Assembly: GCA_017938645.1 (NCBI GenBank)
Contig: JAGBBE010000035.1
Span: 1-38,712 of the forward strand
Length of the DNA stretch: 38,712 bases
Source: Clostridia bacterium
GTDB taxonomy: Bacteria; Bacillota_A; Clostridia; Christensenellales; Aristaeellaceae
Direction: 5' to 3'
This document shows positions 7,167-15,225 of the stretch, piece after piece (positions within the stretch are counted from its first letter, which is position 1; every line of letters begins with the position of its first letter). The position numbers and the translations under genes are program-made. Below the pieces are notes generated by a model. The model was not told the DNA's origin. It did not search any database and was given only the letters and a program-made list of their open reading frames with translations.

Positions 7167-7200
7167 CCCATCCGTTTCTGCTAAAGGCTATGCGGATGGG
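7167..7200 (-). promoter_or_regulatory. Hairpin that may mask the spoIVFA ribosome binding site
   Basis: On the minus strand CCCATCCG and CGGATGGG pair perfectly around an 18-nt loop in the 50-bp rodA-spoIVFA gap. No T-run follows, so it is not a simple terminator. The GGG at the end of the stem is part of the GGGAG ribosome binding site of spoIVFA. A control role is inferred. Confidence 0.4.
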
Positions 7201-7207
7201 CGCATAT

Positions 7208-8386
7208 TCAGGACGATTGCATGGCTGCTTTTTCGTGCATATCCAGAGAACTCTTGTTGGCTGTTACATTCATGACGAGTCCAATACCAGCCATATTCAC
7301 GAATAGATTGGTTCCTCCGTAGCTGATGAAGGGAAGCGGAATACCGGTGATCGGCATGACACCAATGCACATCCCAACATTCTCATATACGTGGAACAAA
7401 AGCATGGCCATGACGCCGATGATAATCAACTGACCGAACTTATCCTTCGTGTAGTAAGCGAGCATGAGCATGCGAAGAATGATGAAAGCATACAGAAAGA
7501 GTAAGAAGAGGGATCCGGTAAAACCGAGCGTTTCACCAACAACTGAGAAAATAAAGTCGGTATGGTTTTCAGGGACGTAATTCAGGTGTGTGAGCGTTCC
7601 CTCGGCCCATGCACCTTTTCCGTATAGTCCGCCAGAGCCGATGGTCAATTTGGAATTGATAATCTGGTAACTGCTGCCGGTCGGATCAGATTCCGGATTT
7701 GCGAAAGCAACGAGACGCAGCCAGCGGAAGTTGTTCGTCGAGCTCAGATAGAAGATTATGGGCAGCAGAACTGCTAACGCCAAACCGCCCAGCAGGAACA
7801 TCCAGCGGAGCTCAAAACCCGAGGCGAAAAGCAGTGCTACAAAGATAACACAGAAGACCATCAGCGTACCGATATCCGGCTGCGCGGCAATCAACGCAGC
7901 AGGTATACCGAAATGTATGCAAATGGTAAAGAAATAGGAAAGCGTCGGAATAGGTTTGTCGGGGAATCTTGTTAATGCTTTAGAAAGCGTAACGATCAGT
8001 GCAACCTTTGCCAACTCGGAGGGCTGGAATGTGCGGTCAACGAATTGGAACCAACCACTGACGCCGTTAATACGCGCTGTGGTCAGAACAAATGACAACA
8101 GAAGTATGTCAACAGCATAAATCAGCGGCCAGAGTCTTCCGATGTATTCATACTTGATGGACATGATGACCGCAACAACCGCAATACTCAAAACAACCCA
8201 CAGCAGCTGCAGCCTGCCGTTATTGGCGTCCATGATCAGCTGCTGCACAGATCGGTCTGAGCCGAGAGTGGGATCATAGTTTGCGATAGTAATGGCAAGA
8301 ACGCCATAAAGTGCAAGCAAATAGCTTGCAATAATCAGCGGCCAGTCAAAGTGTTTTTTGGACAAATGGTTGTCCGATACACGCAT
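7208..8386 (-). CDS. rodA: Cell-elongation SEDS glycosyltransferase RodA
   Basis: RodA polymerises peptidoglycan glycan strands from lipid II in the elongasome, paired with a class B PBP. The 392-residue protein has about ten membrane segments and the SEDS motifs: FQPSELAKVAL (about 120-130), AAQPDIGT, and PENHTDFIF (272-280) with the essential Asp at 277. The C-terminus has GIPLPFISYGGTNL. RodA is favoured over FtsW or SpoVE because the gene lies with mreBCD and PBP2. The ATG at 8386 has AGGAGA eight bases upstream; the longer reading from 8416 overlaps the previous gene. It follows minD-like by 19 bp. Confidence 0.93.
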   Translation of the reverse strand: MRVSDNHLSKKHFDWPLIIASYLLALYGVLAITIANYDPTLGSDRSVQQLIMDANNGRLQLLWVVLSIAVVAVIMSIKYEYIGRLWPLIYAVDILLLSFVLTTARINGVSGWFQFVDRTFQPSELAKVALIVTLSKALTRFPDKPIPTLSYFFTICIHFGIPAALIAAQPDIGTLMVFCVIFVALLFASGFELRWMFLLGGLALAVLLPIIFYLSSTNNFRWLRLVAFANPESDPTGSSYQIINSKLTIGSGGLYGKGAWAEGTLTHLNYVPENHTDFIFSVVGETLGFTGSLFLLFLYAFIILRMLMLAYYTKDKFGQLIIIGVMAMLLFHVYENVGMCIGVMPITGIPLPFISYGGTNLFVNMAGIGLVMNVTANKSSLDMHEKAAMQSS

Positions 8387-8405
8387 ATAGTCATCTCCTG
8401 TCTGA

Positions 8406-9116
8406 TTAAACGCCAATCAGCAAAGCGTCTGTGAGCTTGTTAAGGGCTGTCCACGCAGGGCCGTCACACTCGATAGCGGGCCTCCCCTTTGCTGCGCTGA
8501 CAGCAATACTCTTATCCTCCGGAACAGATCCTGCAACGGTACGATCCAGGATCATTTGCACCGTACTCTCGTCATACTGAACCTGTTGTCGCTGCTGCTC
8601 CCGGCTGACCCTGTTCAGGATCAGACTGACCTCGGGGGCTGCTGAAGGAAGGCCGGCAAGCAGCCTTTCGCACGAACGCAGCGAAGTATGATCAGGCCGC
8701 AGCACCACTGCACAGCAATCCTCCTTGCATAGAATATCCTTGCCCGGGTGAATGACGCCTGACGGCATATCGATGACAAGGAGATCGCACATAGACTGGA
8801 GGATCAGCAGTATGCTGTGAAGATCTGCGAGATTCGTGCTGTCGTACAGAGAAGCGCATGCATAATACAAGTGCTGGTATCTGCAAACGGGATAAATCGA
8901 GGAATCGACCGACGTCTGCCCTGCGGCAACATCTGCAAGATCCAGAGAGACAAGGCTCTCGACGCCCAATATCAAGTCGGCTGCTCGTGATACACCGGAT
9001 GCATCCAGAAGAATGCTTTTCTTGCCCCGTTTTGCTGCGCCGACGGCAACAGAAACAGCGATCATTGTCTTTCCTGCTCCGCCGCTGCCTGAGCAGACGG
9101 CAATCGTTTTGCCCAT
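8406..9116 (-). CDS. MinD-like P-loop ATPase lacking the signature lysine
   Basis: The 236-residue protein is a MinD/ParA-type ATPase in the slot where minD sits in clostridial mre-min loci. The N-terminus aligns with MinD: a strand, then CSGSGGAGKT (8-17) for MinD's TSGKGGVGKT. K16 of the P-loop is present, but the deviant Walker A lysine (K11 in E. coli MinD), which reaches across the dimer, is a serine. LLDASGV matches the A' motif and LVIDMPSG the switch region. The C-terminus ends in ALNKLTDALLIGV without the basic amphipathic membrane helix of MinD. No minC or minE is seen in the window. ATG at 9116 has GGAGA upstream. It may position elongation or division machinery, but this is unproven. 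Confidence 0.75.
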   Translation of the reverse strand: MGKTIAVCSGSGGAGKTMIAVSVAVGAAKRGKKSILLDASGVSRAADLILGVESLVSLDLADVAAGQTSVDSSIYPVCRYQHLYYACASLYDSTNLADLHSILLILQSMCDLLVIDMPSGVIHPGKDILCKEDCCAVVLRPDHTSLRSCERLLAGLPSAAPEVSLILNRVSREQQRQQVQYDESTVQMILDRTVAGSVPEDKSIAVSAAKGRPAIECDGPAWTALNKLTDALLIGV

Positions 9117-9141
9117 AGCTGTTCTCCGTAATAAGTAATAA

Positions 9142-11676
9142 TCAGTATGCGAGAGAATTCGAAGGAGCCATGAAATCCGCCTGATCAAGCTGCCTGTGCT
9201 CCAGATAATAGTCGACGATGTTACGGACCGTTATCGAGCAGTAGGATCCGCTGTAACCGTGCGGAATATAGACACAAATGGCGATCTCCGGATTGTCGTA
9301 TGGCGCGAATGCAACCATCCACGCATTATTCTCAAGGTCGATCTTTGTTTTTTCGGCTGTTCCGGTCTTTGCTGCGATCTGCTCTCTTACATCAGCGTAC
9401 TGGCTGCCGCTGAAGAACCGTGCGGCCGTACCGTCAGCCTCAGCAACGCCTTTCATTCCTTCCCTGATATAGGCAAGGTAATCCTGTACGCCTTCACCTT
9501 CAATCGTGGAAGCCAGAATCGGCGAACTCTGACTGAGCACTTCACCGTCCGGAGAAATAATGGAATCAACAAGTCGAAGATCATACACCTTACCACCGTT
9601 TGCGACAGCAGCGATATATCTGGCGATGGCTACAGGCGTAATAGCAGTAACGGACTGACCGACGGCGCACATGATGGCCTCAGAACCACCCCATTTGATT
9701 TCGTTGAGCATGATGTACGTATCACCGGCAACAATCTGCAGGTAAACAAGCTCACGGGGCATGTCCAGTTCCTCCATGAGGATCGTGCGGATCTCCGGAA
9801 GCCAGTCGCCCTGATTGTAGTCTACCGCCATGTCCATCAGGCGTTTGACGCACTTATTAAGCTTCTGCTCATCGAATGTCATTTTGTAATCTTCGCCAAC
9901 ATTGATGAGATGCTTTTTGATGTTGTTGAAGACGATCGAGGGTCTCCAGGTTGCCTGTTCTGCTGCGCTGATCGCCTTGTTTTTGTCGTACAGGGTAGTC
10001 TGGCTGCCGACATAGCCCTGAAGTTCACCGGGCAGATCAATACCGGTTTTTGTGGTCAGGCCATACAGTGCAGCTGTTTTATAGAGCTGATCGTCTGTCT
10101 TCTCATACAGACGAGAGCCTACGGTATAAAAGAAGAAGTTGCAGGAATGCGTCAATCCTTCCTTGACGGTCTGGTTTGCATGACGATCCAGCTGCTTCTG
10201 ATTCACCCAGCACTGAGGTGGGTTACTCTTGTCATAAAGGGTGAATTTGCCGCCGTCGCTGATGGTTTCGGTCATGGTCAGCTGACCGCTGGTCAAGCCG
10301 GCAGTGGCAGTGACGATCTTAAAAATAGAGCCGGGAGTATCGCGGGAACCAATGGCATAATTAACCAGAGGATTGCGCGAATCCAGAAGAACATTGGCTG
10401 CTGCATCGCCGCCGACAATGAAGGCGTTTGGATCATAGGGCGGATAGCTGGCAAGAGCAAGCACACGGCCTGTCATGTCGATCACAACGACAGCGCCCTT
10501 CTCGGCCAATTCAATCGGATTGGAATCGAAATCACGCGTTGTGCCCTGAAGTTCCACCTTATTCATGTCAAGCCATGTATCGTTGTTGAGCAGCTTTTCC
10601 TGCTCGTCGCGGATCATATTGATGTTTTCTTCCAAGGCTGTCTCCGCCACGCGCTGGAGGTTAGAGTCGATGGTCAGTTTGATGCTGTTGCCATCTGTGG
10701 CTTCAGTTGTGGAGAGCGTTCTGCTGATAGCGCCGTAGCGGTCAATCTCGACTACACGCTTCCCTACCCTCTGCGTAGTACAAGCGGACAGCCAGTCTTC
10801 CATGGTCTTTTCCACGCCGTCAAGGCCGATCAGATCAGACAGCGCGTATCCTTTGTCCTTATATGTGCTGTAGTAGGTATCATAGTTCTGGATCTTACCG
10901 ATATAGCCAACAACGTGGCATGCAAGCGTACCATTGGGATATACACGCTGACTGCTGACTGAGACAGATATCCCTTGGAGCGTCAGTGCTTTTGCTTCAA
11001 TCTCAATGACAGCCTCCCAACTGACGTTGGATGCAATTGTAATCGGTTGAGAGAGAAATGCATTGTTCTGCATGGTTTCCCATACGCCAAGCACCTGAAG
11101 CTTCTTCTCAATACTCAGATCTTCAGGAATTCTGTACTTGGTACAGAGGGTATTGAAAAGCTCCTGCTGAGGATAGCGTGTGGTACTGGCAACATAGAAA
11201 TTGCTCCGCCACATCTCTTCGCGGGCTGCTTGCTGAGAAAGCGTGTAGTCATTATTATTCCAGACAAAGACCCACATCCCCGTCATTTCGTCCTGCTTAA
11301 GCGAGAAACTTGTATTCAGCTTGCCGCCGTTGCGTTCGATGATGTCAATGACATCAATGATTGCATTCGTATAGAGCACAAACTGACTGACGGTTTTGCC
11401 GTTTTCATCCTTTTCGGTCGGAACAAAGTTGGGATCCCGATAGAACTGGACGTTATAGATCTGCTTATCATAGGCCAGCGTCATAGAGTTCTTGTCCATG
11501 ATGGTGCCGCGCGAACCCTGGCTGGTGATGGTTTTTGTCTTTCGGGTTTCAGCGCTTTGGCTGTTTTTTTCGTAGCCAAGAATCTGCAGATTGAATAACT
11601 GTGCGACAAGAACGCCGAACAGAAATACAATGAAACCGGCCATGAAATAATAGCGCTTATAGTACTTGTTTCTCAC
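9142..11676 (-). CDS. mrdA: Penicillin-binding protein 2 (class B, elongation)
   Basis: This is the transpeptidase partner of RodA that cross-links side-wall peptidoglycan. The 844-residue protein has an N-terminal membrane anchor (about 11-31), a pedestal domain (about 45-330) and a transpeptidase domain with S450-I-F-K453, S511-C-N513 and K770-T-G772. It is longer than E. coli PBP2 (633). Part of the excess is a segment of roughly 90 residues (about 578-667) between the SCN and KTG motifs, in the stretch before the conserved IMCAVGQSVTAITP; the pedestal is also enlarged. The start is GTG, overlapping the mreD stop by four bases (GTGA). Good evidence for the elongation PBP: it lies between mreD and rodA. 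Confidence 0.93.
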   Translation of the reverse strand: MRNKYYKRYYFMAGFIVFLFGVLVAQLFNLQILGYEKNSQSAETRKTKTITSQGSRGTIMDKNSMTLAYDKQIYNVQFYRDPNFVPTEKDENGKTVSQFVLYTNAIIDVIDIIERNGGKLNTSFSLKQDEMTGMWVFVWNNNDYTLSQQAAREEMWRSNFYVASTTRYPQQELFNTLCTKYRIPEDLSIEKKLQVLGVWETMQNNAFLSQPITIASNVSWEAVIEIEAKALTLQGISVSVSSQRVYPNGTLACHVVGYIGKIQNYDTYYSTYKDKGYALSDLIGLDGVEKTMEDWLSACTTQRVGKRVVEIDRYGAISRTLSTTEATDGNSIKLTIDSNLQRVAETALEENINMIRDEQEKLLNNDTWLDMNKVELQGTTRDFDSNPIELAEKGAVVVIDMTGRVLALASYPPYDPNAFIVGGDAAANVLLDSRNPLVNYAIGSRDTPGSIFKIVTATAGLTSGQLTMTETISDGGKFTLYDKSNPPQCWVNQKQLDRHANQTVKEGLTHSCNFFFYTVGSRLYEKTDDQLYKTAALYGLTTKTGIDLPGELQGYVGSQTTLYDKNKAISAAEQATWRPSIVFNNIKKHLINVGEDYKMTFDEQKLNKCVKRLMDMAVDYNQGDWLPEIRTILMEELDMPRELVYLQIVAGDTYIMLNEIKWGGSEAIMCAVGQSVTAITPVAIARYIAAVANGGKVYDLRLVDSIISPDGEVLSQSSPILASTIEGEGVQDYLAYIREGMKGVAEADGTAARFFSGSQYADVREQIAAKTGTAEKTKIDLENNAWMVAFAPYDNPEIAICVYIPHGYSGSYCSITVRNIVDYYLEHRQLDQADFMAPSNSLAY

Positions 11677-12251
11677 GGTGTATCAACCCCTCCGGATTGC
11701 GTGCGCTGGGATGCTGTAGTGTCGTCATCGATCAGATCGCTCTGCTTTTTCTTTTTCTTCCTCAGGATTCTGCGGATGATAAGGTCCGCCGGAATCACCA
11801 TAGCGCCTGTGTATCCGCAGCAGACCAGCATACGAATCAATGTCATCAGATTCTGTTCCGAGCCAATCAGAAAGAGATATCCAATGTACAGAATCTCTCT
11901 CATCATTGTCAGGAAAAAGCCTGTAAAGAACATTTCAAGATAGCTCTTATGCTTCAGCTTGCGGAAGAGCCTGCCGAACACGTGCTCTCTGAGAGACGGT
12001 GCGAACCATCCGATAAATGTGTATCCGACGAGGTTGATGGCAAGCGCATAGCCTACGCTTGCATCATAGAACATCGCCATGACTGATCCCATACAGAAGC
12101 CGCCATACGACCCGCATTGCCGTGTCAGAGCGACCAGGAAAGCAATCATCATATCCGGCGCGACGCCGATAATTCTGAAATAGCCAACGATTGTCGTCTG
12201 AATAATGCAGGCGAGAATGGCTATCAGCAGAAGACGAAGCGCTCTTGTCAC
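11673..12251 (-). CDS. mreD: Rod shape-determining protein MreD
   Basis: MreD is the small integral membrane partner of MreC in the elongasome. The 192-residue protein has about five hydrophobic segments between residues 5 and 160, typical for MreD, then a polar tail rich in Lys, Asp and Thr. MreD sequences diverge widely, so the call rests on size, topology and its place between mreC and mrdA. The start is GTG with GAGGTG seven bases upstream. It overlaps mrdA by four bases and follows mreC by 16 bp. Confidence 0.9.
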   Translation of the reverse strand: MTRALRLLLIAILACIIQTTIVGYFRIIGVAPDMMIAFLVALTRQCGSYGGFCMGSVMAMFYDASVGYALAINLVGYTFIGWFAPSLREHVFGRLFRKLKHKSYLEMFFTGFFLTMMREILYIGYLFLIGSEQNLMTLIRMLVCCGYTGAMVIPADLIIRRILRKKKKKQSDLIDDDTTASQRTQSGGVDTP

Positions 12252-12267
12252 AAATGTTCACCTCTCA

Positions 12268-13428
12268 TCAGAGATCCTCGGGGAAGCCATCGTCCTCAGT
12301 TGCGATCAGATCAGGATCGATGGTGGGTTCGGGCGTCGGTTCAAGCGTTGGCACAGGAGATGGCGTAACCTCGACGAATCGCTCTGCAAGGCTGCCCATG
12401 GCTTCTTCATCAATAATGAAGTTCACAGGCTCCTGCGTAGGCTCAGGCGTGACTCTGCCCGGAGCGTTAGGCAGCGGAACCGGTGTCGATGCATTCAAAC
12501 GTTCCTCTTCAATGACAGCCTGCGGCCTGGCAGTCGCGACCGGCGCAATGATGATTTCAGTATTGTCATAATTATCCGGCATCTCCTCGACCTCTGCATA
12601 ATAGCGGAGAACGAGCACATTTTCGATATGCTCAAAGTCAGCTGCCGGTTCAATGACGATATAGTGCTTATTGTCTTCAATGGCGCGCGTACTCTCGCGG
12701 ACATAGCCGATCAGCAAACCTTTCGGGAAAGAGACGCCGACACCGGATGTGATCACGCGATCACCGGGACGCGGTACGCTGTCTGCAGAAAGGTAATACA
12801 TTCTGCACAACGGTTCGCCGTTGCTGCCAAGAGTGCCTTTTACTGCACCTTGATCACGGCTGCTCTCAATCAGAGCGGCGAGGCTGGCCTGATCATCGAT
12901 GATCGTAATAACCTTTGAGGTCGTGTCAAATACCTCATAAACATATCCAACAAGTCCGGCGGAAGTAATGACAGCCATCTGCGTATTGATGCCGTCTTTC
13001 TTGCCCTTATTAATGGTGAATGTGGAGAAATAGTTGCCGGATTCACTGGCAATCACACGGGCCAGAACGGGATTCATAGAGGCTCGGGCTTCATACTCGC
13101 CAAGGAGTGCACGCAGCTGCGTGTTCTCCTCCTCCAATTCTTCATAGAGGATAGCTTTAAGCATCAGCTCATCGTTCTGCGCCTTCAGCTGATTGTATTC
13201 ATATTCAATGTTGCTCCGGAGCTTCACACGATACAGATAATCGGATATGACTTGCGCAGCACTTGAAGTCACTCCCTGAAGCGGTGTGATCAACGAAGAA
13301 AAGATGCCCTCAGGAGAGAGTTTGAACCCGCTGGACTGAGAATAGACGGTGAGGACCATCAGAGCAAGCAGGATGATGATGATCGCTCTTCGTATAAACC
13401 TAAAGAGTATTGGATGTTTTTTCCTCAT
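12268..13428 (-). CDS. mreC: Rod shape-determining protein MreC with a long Pro/Thr-rich tail
   Basis: MreC links MreB filaments to PBP2 and RodA from the outer face of the membrane. The 386-residue protein has a basic N-terminus, one membrane helix (about 14-29), a coiled coil (about 65-110) and the two-barrel MreC core (about 118-278). The core is marked by VIASESGNYFSTFTINKG and ITSGVGVSFPKGLLIGYV. An extra tail of about 105 residues (281-386) follows, acidic and rich in Pro, Thr and Glu with repeated TPEPT-like units; it is probably disordered and outside the cell. SD AGGAG. The gene lies between mreB (20 bp) and mreD (16 bp). Confidence 0.95.
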   Translation of the reverse strand: MRKKHPILFRFIRRAIIIILLALMVLTVYSQSSGFKLSPEGIFSSLITPLQGVTSSAAQVISDYLYRVKLRSNIEYEYNQLKAQNDELMLKAILYEELEEENTQLRALLGEYEARASMNPVLARVIASESGNYFSTFTINKGKKDGINTQMAVITSAGLVGYVYEVFDTTSKVITIIDDQASLAALIESSRDQGAVKGTLGSNGEPLCRMYYLSADSVPRPGDRVITSGVGVSFPKGLLIGYVRESTRAIEDNKHYIVIEPAADFEHIENVLVLRYYAEVEEMPDNYDNTEIIIAPVATARPQAVIEEERLNASTPVPLPNAPGRVTPEPTQEPVNFIIDEEAMGSLAERFVEVTPSPVPTLEPTPEPTIDPDLIATEDDGFPEDL

Positions 13429-13448
13429 GTTGATTCCGCTCCTTGGGA

Positions 13449-14477
13449 TCAGGATTTCGCTTTTTCATCGTTGTTAAGCATATCATAATGGTCTGCCATA
13501 TATCCGGCACCGAGCGTCGTACACTCACCTGCGTCGCGCGCGACAGAAACGGGTACGCCGAATTCGGTTGCGATCATAGCATCGAGCCCCGGCAGCGCTG
13601 CAGAACCTCCGGTCAGATAGATTCCATTCTGCAGGATGTCTGCTGCGAGCTCAGGCGGGATACGGCTAAGCACCCACTTAATCGCTCCGAGAATCTCTTT
13701 GAGGATATCCTGAATCGCTTCGCTTACCTTAACCATATTGACATCAACGGTCAGCGGCATGCCTGTTGCGATGTCACGACCGCGGACAACAGCAATGTGC
13801 TCGATTTTGCTGTCTTTCCGCACATCGGGCATATCAATCTTCAACTGTTCTGCAACGCGGTCTGTTACAAGAATTGCGTGCTGTTTCTTCAGATAGCCGG
13901 AAATGGCCTCGTCAATCTTGTTGCCGGCAACGCGGATAGAATGCGAAATGACGATGCCTCCCATAGAAACCAGCGCCACTTCCGTGGTACCGGCGCCAAT
14001 ATCAACAACAAGGTTGCCTACCGGTTCATAGACAGGAAGGCCGGTGCCCAGCGCTGCCGCAAAAGCTTGCTCAACTGTATAGATGGAACGGGCTCCAATC
14101 TTTTCCAGAGCGTTGATGACCGCGCGACGTTCCACCTTATTGACATCGCTGGGCATGGTAACCACCACCCTTGGACGAACGAGATGATGTGTACCGATTG
14201 CTTTGCGGACAAAAAAGTGAATCATGGTCTGCGCCATCTCATAATCGACAATGACGCCATCGCGAAGCGGATGGATAACGCGGAACTTGCCGCCGGAGCG
14301 CCCAACAAGCTCGTCGGCTCCATCGCCGATGGCGGCTATATTCTTGCTGCCTTCGCCGCGCATGACAAGCACAGAGGGCTCATTGACGACAATTCCCCGA
14401 TCCTTCACATAGATCCGCGTATTATTCGTTCCGATATCGACTGCAATATCCGGTGAAACAATTTGAAAAATAGCCAT
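13449..14477 (-). CDS. mreB: Actin-like rod shape protein MreB
   Basis: MreB forms membrane-bound filaments that guide the elongation machinery. The 342-residue protein has the actin-family nucleotide motifs: phosphate 1 VDIGTNNT (13-20), phosphate 2 VVDIGAGTTE (157-166) and the adenosine loop LTGGSAALPGLD (288-299). TMPSDVNKVERRAV and EQAFAAALG are typical of MreB. Length matches MreB/Mbl; the mreC-mreD context supports MreB. SD AGGAGAG precedes the ATG by six bases. It is the second gene of the maf-mre operon. Confidence 0.96.
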   Translation of the reverse strand: MAIFQIVSPDIAVDIGTNNTRIYVKDRGIVVNEPSVLVMRGEGSKNIAAIGDGADELVGRSGGKFRVIHPLRDGVIVDYEMAQTMIHFFVRKAIGTHHLVRPRVVVTMPSDVNKVERRAVINALEKIGARSIYTVEQAFAAALGTGLPVYEPVGNLVVDIGAGTTEVALVSMGGIVISHSIRVAGNKIDEAISGYLKKQHAILVTDRVAEQLKIDMPDVRKDSKIEHIAVVRGRDIATGMPLTVDVNMVKVSEAIQDILKEILGAIKWVLSRIPPELAADILQNGIYLTGGSAALPGLDAMIATEFGVPVSVARDAGECTTLGAGYMADHYDMLNNDEKAKS

Positions 14478-14499
14478 TCTACTCTCCTGAAATCAAGCG

Positions 14500-15072
14500 T
14501 TAGTCCGGATTGAGCACATCCTTGAGCATATTCCGCAGCAGAGACATTGGAAGCCCGACGACATTGGAATAGGAGCCTTCAATCCGATCGATATACATGC
14601 CAGCCATGCCCTGAATACCATAAGCTCCGGCCTTGTCCAGTGAATCATTTGTGCGGACATAACGGAGAATCTCCTGCTCCGTAAGAGCGTCAAAATGCAC
14701 GCGGGTCTCCTCTGCCCTGCTGAGCATCTTCCCGGTTTTCGTATTGATAATCGTAATGCCGGTGTATACACTATGCCATTTGCCGGAAAGAGAGCGGAGC
14801 ATTGCAGCAGCTGCCTCCTGCGTCCCGGGCTTTCCGAGTATCTCATTGTCATAAACAATGGTATCGGCGGCGACAATGATGGAGTCCGGATGCCGCGCTG
14901 AAACAGCATACGCCTTCCTGCGCGAGAGTTCCATGACCGTTTCTTCCGGCGCTCCAGAGAAGGATTCGTCCACATCAGATACATCAACCGTATACGACAG
15001 GCCCATTGTTTCCAGGATTTCTTTCCGTCTGGGTGAGCCTGACGCCAGAACGATAGGCAGCTGAGTATTCAT
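14500..15072 (-). CDS. maf: Maf-family nucleoside triphosphate pyrophosphatase
   Basis: Maf proteins hydrolyse non-canonical or pyrimidine nucleoside triphosphates (dTTP/UTP type in the YhdE subfamily) to the monophosphate and PPi. The 190-residue protein carries the N-terminal LASGSPRRKEIL, the AADTIVYDNEILGKP motif with the key Asp, and GSYSNVVGLP near the C-terminus. The ATG at 15072 is chosen because GGAGG stands five bases upstream; the earlier in-frame ATGs read through this site. It is the first gene of the operon running to spoIVFB, the usual maf-mreB order in Bacillota. Confidence 0.94.
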   Translation of the reverse strand: MNTQLPIVLASGSPRRKEILETMGLSYTVDVSDVDESFSGAPEETVMELSRRKAYAVSARHPDSIIVAADTIVYDNEILGKPGTQEAAAAMLRSLSGKWHSVYTGITIINTKTGKMLSRAEETRVHFDALTEQEILRYVRTNDSLDKAGAYGIQGMAGMYIDRIEGSYSNVVGLPMSLLRNMLKDVLNPD

Positions 15073-15104
15073 GATATCCTCCATAAAAAACTTCATTTGG
15101 CTTT

Positions 15105-15113
15105 ATTATACCA
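15105..15113 (-). promoter_or_regulatory. Extended -10 promoter of the maf-mre-spoIVF operon
   Basis: TGGTATAAT reads on the minus strand, with no good -35 at 17 bp. It is the only clear promoter seen ahead of the nine-gene unit 5611-15072. Confidence 0.65.
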
Positions 15114-15194
15114 CATCCTCGCATACTTTGCATCAAAAATCAGGGATTTCAAATGACCGCTGGCATTTTTGTGAATGAGCATATTACCATAATG

Positions 15195-15220
15195 AAAAAA
15201 GGCAGGAACTCCTGCCTTTG
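15195..15220 (-). terminator. Terminator of xpt
   Basis: A 10-bp stem AAAGGCAGGA/TCCTGCCTTT is followed by more T on the minus strand, just after the xpt stop. Confidence 0.85.
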
Positions 15221-15225
15221 TGTCA

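Noticed and set aside
9196..10962. Long plus-strand open frame (588 codons) opposite mrdA
   Set aside because: It is antisense to a secure PBP2 gene with all catalytic motifs, has no ribosome binding site and its translation resembles no protein family.
13443..14456. Plus-strand open frame (337 codons) opposite mreB
   Set aside because: It mirrors the mreB codon pattern, is rich in Cys/His/Arg, and has no promoter or SD. It is a shadow of mreB.
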